Origin: JAWWBN01 sp033720955
GTDB taxonomy: Bacteria; Acidobacteriota; Thermoanaerobaculia; Multivoradales; JAHEKO01
Direction: 5' to 3'
Length of the DNA stretch: 12,310 nt
NCBI GenBank assembly: GCA_033720955.1
Contig: JAWWBN010000097.1
Span: 1-12,310, forward strand
Of this stretch, positions 5,837-12,310 are shown piece after piece. The translations under genes and the position numbers were made by a program. Below the pieces are notes generated by a model. It was not told where the DNA came from and made no database searches. It was given only the letters and a program-made list of their open reading frames with translations. Every line of letters begins with the position of its first letter. The stretch's first letter is position 1.

Positions 5837-8518
5837 CTAGTAGGGCACGTCGTCGTAGCTGAACCCCAGACCGTCGAAGGGGTCGAACCGCCCGTGGTAG
5901 TCGATCACGTCGCGGTTGCGCGGCACGGTGACCGCGACCGGCCAGAGGTGGGCCCGCGGCGACGCCGGGAAGCCCGTGCTCGGGATGAGCGGCCGGCTGT
6001 TGGGCACGTTCGTGGGCCCGGTCGCGGGAGCCTGGTTCACCGGCCGCCAATCCACCGTCATGGAGGTCCCCCCGGTGGTCCCGTCCCACGGCCACATGCC
6101 GTCCTCCAGGAACGAGCCCTTCTGGGCGTGGTCCCACTGGGTCACCGCCCCCGCGGAGTTCCAGGCGCCGGTGTTGGCGTAGTGCTGCGGCGAGGGGAAG
6201 GTGAGCGTGCCGCCGCTGGGCACGCCGTGGCGGCTGTTGGCGCGCTGCCAGTACGCCCACTCGCGGTCGATCTGCGAGTGGAGGAGGAAGAAGATCGGGT
6301 CGGCCGCCGAGCGGTTGGGGTTGTTCAGATGACCGGCGCCGCACGGCCAGCCGTGACCGTCGTTGTGCGAGGCCCGCTCGACGTCGTCGCTGAAGGAGTT
6401 GATCACGAAGTTGCTCTCCGAAGAGGGCCCGAAGTTGGTGAACGAGTCCACCAGCGAGGGATCGACCGGGTGATCCAGCGGCTTCATGGCGCCCATGGGG
6501 TCGCGCTTGTGGTCGTCGATGTTGCGACGCAGCTCGCCGCCGTTGAAGGGCAGGTCGGTGTCCCAGCCCAGGAGGGGGTTGGTGAGGGAGAACTCCGGCT
6601 CGGCGATGAAGCCGCCGGAGCCGCGCTCCCCCATGAAGTCGCGGGCGAAGACGTTGGCGGCCGCCGCGTCCCAGTCCCAGTAGTGGAGAGCCACGGAGGG
6701 CTCGAGCTTCTGCAGCTCGCGCTCGACCAGAAGCAGGAAGGCGCGGTGCCACGTCAGGAAGGCCGGCTGCATGTGCGCCTCGTCGCCGGCGGTGGAGGCC
6801 AGCCGGTGCATCTCCTGGATGAGGATGTAGTTCGGCCCGCCGACCCGGTTGCGCAGCTTCTGCCAGGCGAAGAGGAAGCGCCCGCGCTCGCCGACGGTGA
6901 GGGTGTCGGCGTCCTTGCGGATGCGCACCATGAGCGCCTTGCTCCCCACGATCGGCCCCGCGGCGTTGTTCTGGTGCGCTTCGATGATCGCGTCCTTGTC
7001 GTCGATGCTGGGGGTCCCGTGCTCGCCCGCCACCACGAAGGGCACCCACGAGCCGTCGGCCGGCAGGGTGAGGCTCAGCGTCGCGGCGGTGGCGGTGGTG
7101 TCGGCGGGCCAGGGGCTCTGATAGGCGGCGAAGCGCACGTTGCCCCCCAGGTTGGGCGAGTCGTTGGTGAGCACCACGTCGACGTCGGCGGCCATGGGTG
7201 AGGAGAGCCGCGCCAGGGCGAAGGTCGGCGCCCAGGTCAGGTAGTCGTCGGTGGGGTTGTCGCGCAGCAGCGGCGAGCCGGGCAGCTCGTTGATGCGGAT
7301 CTCGACGTCCGGGGAGCCCAGCTTCACGGTGATCGGCTTGCAGGTCGCGTAGGGCGCCGGCGGCCACAGCGTGCTGCCCGCCGGGATCGCCGCTCCGGTG
7401 CCCACCACGGTGTTGACCAGCGGGTTGCCCGCCGGATCCTCGACCACCAGGTTGCCCAGCACCTCGTCGGCGGCGTTGAGGAGCTCGAGGAGCACGTTGG
7501 TGTTCGCCGGCAGTCGGTAGGCGGCGTTCAGGGCGTCGTTCATGACGAGAACCGGCACCTGGCCGAAGGGGGTCCCCCCGGAGTGGTAGCGGATCCGCAG
7601 CTTGTGGCCCGGCGCGATGGAGGCGTCCCGGGTCACGGCCAGACACGCGGCGTTGTCGAACTTCGCGATGTCGGTGTTCAGGGTCGAGAGGTGGTCCACG
7701 GTGCCCCGGTAGGCGCCGATCGCCGGATCCCAGGTGGACTGGCCCGCCTCCCGCCACAGCCCGTCGCTCTCGTCGTAGTACCAGAACGGGGCCTGCGTCG
7801 CCGCGCCCACATGGGCCGCCATGGAGGGCAGCACGGGCAGGGTGAGCTCGCCCGAGACGCCGTTCTTGAGCTGATACACCGTGGAGCCGGTGGGGTCGGT
7901 GAACTGGACGAAGGCGGCGCCGTAGGAGACCAGGAAGCCCTCCGTGCCGTCGGCGCGCACGGTGCCCCACTCCTGGGGCCCCTCGGCGCTCGACAGATCG
8001 AGCGTCGCGATGGCGCCGCGCACCCGGCCGGCGGGTGGGTTGCCGTTGGCGTCCACCAGGGCGTTGGCGGGCAACTGGAAGGTGGCCCCGTCGAGCGCAA
8101 CGCGGTCGAGCTCCGGACGGTCGTCGCTCAGGGTGATCTCCCGGGTGGGGTCGAGCTCCTCCACGTGGGCCCGCGTCAGCGTCCACACCTGGTTTCGCAG
8201 GCGGCTCCGCGAGCGGTGGAAGAGATCGGCGTACTCCCGGTGCGAGATGGCCAGGTGATAGGCGTCGGCGGCGAGCACCCGGACCTCGAACGAGCCGTCC
8301 GCCCGGGAGCTCGACGAGGCGTCGTTGACCCGCACCCGCGCCTCGGCGATGGGATTGCCGTTCCGGTCCACCACCCACCCCGTGAAGCTGGAGGTCAGGG
8401 GACAGCCGAGCGTCGACAGCGCCAGGAGGACGCACCCCGCCTGCACCAGCGAGCCCCCCACGACCGCGGACCGGGAACGGCCCCCGCGGCCGCGTCTCTG
8501 CCTTGGTTCACCCTGCAC
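5837..8518 (-). CDS. Large exported tyrosinase-type (type-3 dicopper) oxidase
   Basis: An 893-aa protein. I place the start at GTG 8516-8518, preceded by AAAGGAG at 7 nt; the frame opens 17 codons earlier. The N-terminus has an Arg-rich n-region (RQRRGRGGRSR), a hydrophobic core and LSTLGC, so C39 may be a lipidated cysteine although the lipobox is imperfect. Residues 46-90 resemble a carboxypeptidase-regulatory-like beta-sandwich (GWVVDRNGNPIAEARV). Residues 140-530 are mostly beta-rich, without a recognised catalytic motif. The tyrosinase core is 530-893. CuA: H571, H582 and H591 (AHMQPAFLTWHR), then LHYWDWD. CuB: H718 and H722 (SHNDGHGW) and H747 in DPIFFLLHSQID. All six ligands are present. 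Glu at H718-4 and Asn after H718 match positions linked to monophenolase activity in the family. The protein ends with an FSY motif (LGFSYDDVPY), the Y/FxY signature closing the core, so no C-terminal shielding domain is apparent. Expected reaction: o-hydroxylation of phenols and/or oxidation of catechols to quinones. Substrate unknown. Confidence 0.88.
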   Translation of the reverse strand: MQGEPRQRRGRGGRSRSAVVGGSLVQAGCVLLALSTLGCPLTSSFTGWVVDRNGNPIAEARVRVNDASSSSRADGSFEVRVLAADAYHLAISHREYADLFHRSRSRLRNQVWTLTRAHVEELDPTREITLSDDRPELDRVALDGATFQLPANALVDANGNPPAGRVRGAIATLDLSSAEGPQEWGTVRADGTEGFLVSYGAAFVQFTDPTGSTVYQLKNGVSGELTLPVLPSMAAHVGAATQAPFWYYDESDGLWREAGQSTWDPAIGAYRGTVDHLSTLNTDIAKFDNAACLAVTRDASIAPGHKLRIRYHSGGTPFGQVPVLVMNDALNAAYRLPANTNVLLELLNAADEVLGNLVVEDPAGNPLVNTVVGTGAAIPAGSTLWPPAPYATCKPITVKLGSPDVEIRINELPGSPLLRDNPTDDYLTWAPTFALARLSSPMAADVDVVLTNDSPNLGGNVRFAAYQSPWPADTTATAATLSLTLPADGSWVPFVVAGEHGTPSIDDKDAIIEAHQNNAAGPIVGSKALMVRIRKDADTLTVGERGRFLFAWQKLRNRVGGPNYILIQEMHRLASTAGDEAHMQPAFLTWHRAFLLLVERELQKLEPSVALHYWDWDAAAANVFARDFMGERGSGGFIAEPEFSLTNPLLGWDTDLPFNGGELRRNIDDHKRDPMGAMKPLDHPVDPSLVDSFTNFGPSSESNFVINSFSDDVERASHNDGHGWPCGAGHLNNPNRSAADPIFFLLHSQIDREWAYWQRANSRHGVPSGGTLTFPSPQHYANTGAWNSAGAVTQWDHAQKGSFLEDGMWPWDGTTGGTSMTVDWRPVNQAPATGPTNVPNSRPLIPSTGFPASPRAHLWPVAVTVPRNRDVIDYHGRFDPFDGLGFSYDDVPY

Positions 8519-8525
8519 GGCGGTT

Positions 8526-8532
8526 CTCCTTT
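8526..8532 (-). promoter_or_regulatory. Ribosome-binding site fixing the tyrosinase start
   Basis: AAAGGAG on the minus strand, 7 nt before GTG 8516-8518. No comparable site precedes the upstream in-frame GTG at 8567-8569, and a start there would add 17 residues in front of the Arg-rich signal n-region. Confidence 0.6.
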
Positions 8533-8615
8533 CGTGAAGATCCGGGTGGCTCGCGATCCATGCGACCACCCGCCACCCGCCGGGGCTCCGGCGTGACCGC
8601 AGCCCGGCGCGCGTT

Positions 8616-8645
8616 TTCTAGCTGTGGGTGACCTTCTAGGTGTCG
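8616..8645 (-). repeat. Pair of 12-bp direct repeats upstream of the tyrosinase operon
   Basis: On the plus strand TTCTAGCTGTGG (8616-8627) and TTCTAGGTGTCG (8634-8645), ten of twelve identical and 18 bp start to start. On the minus strand each reads C-S-ACA-S-CTAGAA. They lie 97-127 bp before the tyrosinase GTG and just below a consensus -35 box, a position suited to an activator or repressor site. CTAG is generally scarce in GC-rich bacteria, which makes two copies noticeable. Confidence 0.35.
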
Positions 8646-8661
8646 CACATATGGCGCCGCT

Positions 8662-8667
8662 TGTCAA
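8662..8667 (-). promoter_or_regulatory. Consensus -35 box, possible tyrosinase-operon promoter
   Basis: TTGACA on the minus strand is a perfect -35 hexamer in the 174-bp gap before the tyrosinase gene. At normal spacing the -10 would be GACACC (8639-8644), a poor match preceded by TGC. The better hexamer TAGAAG lies 23 nt away, which is too far. Either the promoter needs an activator, or the match is chance. The gap holds no gene that I can see. Confidence 0.3.
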
Positions 8668-8674
8668 CACCGCG

Positions 8675-8704
8675 GCCGCCGGCCGGAACCCCTCAGCCGG
8701 CGGC
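8675..8704 (-). terminator. Inverted repeat at the end of the hydrolase gene
   Basis: Perfect 9-bp arms GCCGCCGGC (8675-8683) and GCCGGCGGC (8696-8704) enclose the hydrolase stop codon (TGA, 8693-8695) in a 12-nt loop. No T-tract follows on the minus strand. It may separate the hydrolase transcript from the tyrosinase operon, but the evidence is structural only. Confidence 0.3.
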
Positions 8705-9307
8705 GAACTCGGCCGCCAGCGCGATCGCCCGCCCCAGGTTTTCCTGGTGCGTCCGGCCGGAGGCCTTGCGGGGCTTGAGGGAGTGGTCGCCGTCCGGGAG
8801 CCACTCGACCCGGATGGCGCGCGACAGCCGGTAGCCGGCGACCTCGTCGCGGCCGCCGAACGGATCGCGCTCACCCTGCAGGATGAGGGTCGGGGTGGCG
8901 AGATCCTCGAGGTGGGCGACCCGCAGCTTCTCGGGTCGGCCCGGGGGGTGGAAGGGGTAGCCCAGACAGACCAGCCCGTCGACCCCGGTCTCGTCGGCGA
9001 CCATCGAGGCGATCCTGCCGCCCATCGACTTGCCCCCGATGACGAGACGGCGGCCGGGCTTGGAGAGCGCGCCGATCACCTCGCGCCACCGCTCGAGGAG
9101 CACCCGCGGCCGGTCGGGACCGTACCGCTTCCCCTCCGCGCGGCGCCGCTCCATGTAGGGGAACTCGAATCGCGCCACCCGCAGGCCACGCTCGGCCAGC
9201 CCCTCGGCCACGGCCGTCATGAAGGGGTGGTCCATGCCGGCCCCGGCGCCGTGGGCCAGGACGACGCGGCTGGTCGCGCCGCGGGGACCGTCGAAGAGCA
9301 GGTTCAT
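8693..9307 (-). CDS. Alpha/beta hydrolase, KANL3/TEX30-like family
   Basis: A 204-aa cytoplasmic protein. The frame is open from 9430, but the family begins close to MNLLFDGPRG, so ATG 9305-9307 is chosen; the ribosome site is weak. Motifs: LAHGAGAGMDHPFM (17-30), the family's glycine-rich oxyanion-side loop; GGKSMGGRIA (91-100) with nucleophile S94 in the elbow; LQGERDPFG (143-151) with acid D148; DGDHSL (172-177) with H175. This gives a complete Ser-Asp-His triad at the normal length for the family (about 200-220 aa). The biological substrate of this bacterial family is not established; esterase or acyl-hydrolase chemistry is expected. It follows the coiled-coil gene after a 112-bp GC-rich gap that contains two copies of CCGCGGGTC (9334-9342, 9381-9389) and no gene. 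Confidence 0.85.
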   Translation of the reverse strand: MNLLFDGPRGATSRVVLAHGAGAGMDHPFMTAVAEGLAERGLRVARFEFPYMERRRAEGKRYGPDRPRVLLERWREVIGALSKPGRRLVIGGKSMGGRIASMVADETGVDGLVCLGYPFHPPGRPEKLRVAHLEDLATPTLILQGERDPFGGRDEVAGYRLSRAIRVEWLPDGDHSLKPRKASGRTHQENLGRAIALAAEFAAG

Positions 9308-9419
9308 GGGCGGTGCCGGCCCCAGGCTACCAGCCGCGGGTCGAGGGAGACCGGGGCGGCCCGCCCGGCTCGCAGCCGGCCCGCGGGTCCCAGGCGGCCC
9401 TCCCAGGGGGCGGGCGGCC

Positions 9420-9950
9420 TCAGACCCCACCGAGGCGGCGGTCGATGTACCCCTGCCAATCCTCCAGCTCCCGACGCCGGGCGTCGAGCAGGTTCTCGAG
9501 CCGGGCGATCTCGTCGTCCAGGTCCCGAAGCCGGGCCTCGAAGCGCTCCAGACCGGCCTCGAACTGCAGGGTGAACGCCTCCAGCTCGCCCTCGGTGTCC
9601 TCCCGCGACCTCCTCTCGAGCTCCGCCAGATAGGCCTCCATGTTGGTCTGCAGCCGCGCCCTCTCGTCCACCACCGAGGTGCGCTCGGCGCGGGCGCCGC
9701 GCAGCCGGCTCTCGAGCTCCGTCACCCGCGCTGACGACAGCTCCATCCGCTTCATCAAGAGGTCGAGGCCCTGGGTCTCGGCCAGCCGCTCCAGCAGCGT
9801 CTTGATGTCGGTCAGGGTGGCGTTGAGCTTCGTCAGCTCGGCGGCGACGGCGGTCTCGGCCGGCGCCGTCGCGGCGGTCTGGCCGCGCGCCGCCGGGGCG
9901 AGCGCCGCCATCAGCGCCGGCAGGAGAAGGATTCGACGTCGCATCGGCAT
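9420..9950 (-). CDS. Exported coiled-coil protein (176 aa), unknown function
   Basis: Start at ATG 9948-9950, with AAGGAGG six bases upstream; the frame stays open far beyond but that part is antisense to the SMP-30 gene. Signal peptide: MPMRRR, then ILLLPALMAALAPAARG, cleavage near GQ|T (24). Residues 33-170 are a nearly uninterrupted heptad-rich, highly charged coiled coil (for example TLLERLAETQGLDLLMKRME at 51-70 and ARLENLLDARRRELEDW at 149-165). No cysteine and no catalytic motif. It may be a periplasmic spacer, chaperone or oligomeric scaffold. It is transcribed divergently from the SMP-30-like gene across 79 bp. Confidence 0.75.
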   Translation of the reverse strand: MPMRRRILLLPALMAALAPAARGQTAATAPAETAVAAELTKLNATLTDIKTLLERLAETQGLDLLMKRMELSSARVTELESRLRGARAERTSVVDERARLQTNMEAYLAELERRSREDTEGELEAFTLQFEAGLERFEARLRDLDDEIARLENLLDARRRELEDWQGYIDRRLGGV

Positions 9951-9956
9951 GGAGGA

Positions 9957-9963
9957 CCTCCTT
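9957..9963 (-). promoter_or_regulatory. Shine-Dalgarno site for the coiled-coil gene
   Basis: AAGGAGG on the minus strand, six bases before ATG 9948-9950. It is part of a palindrome GGAGG-T-CCTCC that could fold back as a short stem and partly mask the site. It fixes the start against the much longer upstream frame. Confidence 0.6.
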
Positions 9964-9978
9964 CCGGTGTGCTCCCTA

Positions 9979-10015
9979 CCGTATCGAAACCCGAAGCGGC
10001 CGCGGCCCGTATCGA
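9979..10015. repeat. Direct repeat CCGTATCGA in the divergent intergenic region
   Basis: CCGTATCGA occurs at 9979-9987 and again at 10007-10015, 28 bp start to start, inside the 79-bp gap between the coiled-coil gene and the SMP-30 gene. Between them is the GC palindrome GGCCGCGGCC. The placement suits a shared regulator site; no clear -35/-10 pair was found on either strand. Confidence 0.3.
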
Positions 10016-10029
10016 CCCCCGAGACCGCC

Positions 10030-10953
10030 GTGCCCCGACCTCTCGCAGCTCTCGCTCCACTCGCGCTGGCCGCCTCCCTCGCGGCCGCCCAGCCCTTCCC
10101 CGCCCCTCCGGAGCTCTTCGTGGACGATCCCTTCGACGGGTGCGAGGGCCTCTCCTTCAACGGCGAGGGACGGCTCTTCGCCGCCTGCAACCGGGCGGTC
10201 TGGGAGATCGGGCCCGACGCCACCGTGCGCCGGGTCACCGACGTCCACTCGAACCTGGGCCTGGCGCCGATCGGCGACCGCGACCTGGTCATGGCCGACT
10301 TCGGGCCCACCAACGTCTTCGCGGACGGCGAGGAGGCGCCCATCGACGGCGTGGTCTGGCGGATCCCCCCCGAGGGGGAGAAGCGGCGGCTGGCGGGGGA
10401 GATCCGCGATCCCAACGCCATCGTGGTGCGGCCCGACGGCGCCCTGCTGGTCTCCGACGACGGCACCGACGCCATCTACCGGGTGACGCCGGACGGCGGG
10501 GTGAGCGTCTTCACGCGCGCCGTCGCCTACCCCAACGGCCTCGGTCTCTCCCGGGACGGCCGCACCCTCTACGTCGCCCAGATCTTCCGCCAGATGGGAC
10601 CGATCATGCCCGACAACCGGGTCTGGGCGCTGCCCCTGGACGCGGCGGGCGAGCCCGCCGGCGAGCCGCGCCTGCTGGCCGAGCTGGGCGAGGAGGGCTT
10701 CAACGACGGGCTCGCCCTCGACTCCGACGGCCGGGTCTACGTGGCCGAGAACGCCGGCGGCCGGATCTGGCGGATCGACCCGGCCACCGGCGGGAAGACA
10801 CTGATCGCCGAGGGGATGCCCAGTGTCGCGAGCCTCGCCTTCGGCCACGGTGACTACGGCGAGACCACCCTCTACGCCACCGCCACCTTCCGCGGCGGGG
10901 GCAAGATCTGGCGCGTCGCGGTGGGGGCTCGCGGCGCTCCCCTCCACCGCTAG
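10030..10953 (+). CDS. Exported SMP-30/gluconolactonase-like beta-propeller
   Basis: A 307-aa protein. The start GTG 10030-10032 is chosen because a signal peptide follows at once (PLAALAPLALAASLAAAQ, cleavage near 20-22). The frame is open from 9640, but that part is antisense to the coiled-coil gene. The body has repeated propeller blades with GRLF, GALLVSDD, GRTLYVA and GRVYVAE strands. Metal ligands of the SMP-30 family appear in order: E39 (CEGLSF), N129 (RDPNAIV), N169 (YPNGLGLSRDG) and D226 (FNDGLALDSDG). The spacing is similar to animal SMP-30 (E18, N103, N154, D204). C38 and C53 could form a disulfide. Family members hydrolyse lactones or related esters using Ca or Zn; the exported location here makes the substrate uncertain. 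The ribosome site is weak. It converges with the symporter gene, stops 10 bp apart. Confidence 0.82.
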   Translation: MPRPLAALAPLALAASLAAAQPFPAPPELFVDDPFDGCEGLSFNGEGRLFAACNRAVWEIGPDATVRRVTDVHSNLGLAPIGDRDLVMADFGPTNVFADGEEAPIDGVVWRIPPEGEKRRLAGEIRDPNAIVVRPDGALLVSDDGTDAIYRVTPDGGVSVFTRAVAYPNGLGLSRDGRTLYVAQIFRQMGPIMPDNRVWALPLDAAGEPAGEPRLLAELGEEGFNDGLALDSDGRVYVAENAGGRIWRIDPATGGKTLIAEGMPSVASLAFGHGDYGETTLYATATFRGGGKIWRVAVGARGAPLHR

Positions 10954-10963
10954 CGGCCCCTCC

Positions 10964-12310
<1,347 letters not shown>

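Noticed and set aside
5687..7201. 504-codon plus-strand frame antisense to the tyrosinase and HEAT genes
   Set aside because: Val/Gly/Arg-rich shadow with no recognisable motif and no ribosome site.
5772..8435. 887-codon minus-strand frame overlapping the tyrosinase gene
   Set aside because: It is a shifted frame of the same strand giving an Arg/Gly/Pro/Ala-rich product. The other frame contains all tyrosinase ligands, a ribosome site and a signal sequence.
9308..9430. N-terminal extension of the hydrolase frame from GTG 9428-9430
   Set aside because: The extra 41 residues are Pro/Gly/Arg-rich; family members begin near MNLLFDGP.
9640..10029. N-terminal extension of the SMP-30 frame
   Set aside because: Antisense to the coiled-coil gene and without homology-like character; the signal peptide begins at GTG 10030.
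9951..10475. N-terminal extension of the coiled-coil gene frame
   Set aside because: It runs through the oppositely oriented SMP-30 gene and is Ser/Arg/Pro-rich. AAGGAGG and a signal peptide mark the start at 9950.

Overview
The window is very GC-rich and tightly packed. It probably comes from an uncultivated Acidobacteriota, perhaps class Thermoanaerobaculia. The best pointer is the 847-aa GWxTD plus VWA ('VWFA-related Acidobacterial domain') protein at 792-3335. The large proportion of exported beta-sandwich and HEAT-repeat proteins fits. This placement is inference: there is no rRNA or other marker gene here. No tRNA, rRNA, CRISPR array or mobile element was recognised.

Layout. On the left edge, minus strand, lies a truncated small basic protein (1-241) whose promoter abuts its start codon (probable leaderless mRNA). 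Just upstream are a terminator hairpin (274-317) and a gene for a 72-aa exported peptide (375-593). Diverging from that peptide, on the plus strand, is the GWxTD/VWA protein (792-3335). It converges with a three-gene minus-strand operon: an 893-aa exported tyrosinase-type copper protein (5837-8518), then an exported HEAT-repeat protein (4750-5820), then a HEAT-like/SCO1 fusion protein (3363-4763, TTG start, overlapping its neighbour by 14 bp). Upstream of the operon is a 174-bp gap holding a consensus -35 box and a pair of 12-bp direct repeats. Then come an alpha/beta hydrolase of the KANL3/TEX30 type (8693-9307) and an exported coiled-coil protein (9420-9950), both minus. Diverging from the coiled-coil gene is an exported SMP-30/gluconolactonase-like beta-propeller (10030-10953, plus). 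It converges, 10 bp apart, with a sodium:solute symporter of the VC_2705 type (10964 to the right edge, minus), which lacks its N-terminus because the window ends.

How the genes may work together. The most interesting unit is the tyrosinase - HEAT - HEAT/SCO operon. Tyrosinase is a type-3 dicopper enzyme that must receive two coppers. SCO proteins are membrane-facing thiol/copper chaperones, best known from cytochrome c oxidase CuA assembly. Here there is no oxidase subunit and no MelC1-like caddie protein. Instead a SCO domain with an unusual CX5C site is fused to a helical-repeat domain and translationally coupled behind a second helical-repeat protein. A reasonable hypothesis is an extracytoplasmic copper-loading module dedicated to a large surface phenol oxidase. 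This is inferred from context and motifs only.

Several starts were reset from the longest reading frame using Shine-Dalgarno sites, signal peptides or family length. These are the exported peptide, tyrosinase, hydrolase, coiled-coil and SMP-30 genes.
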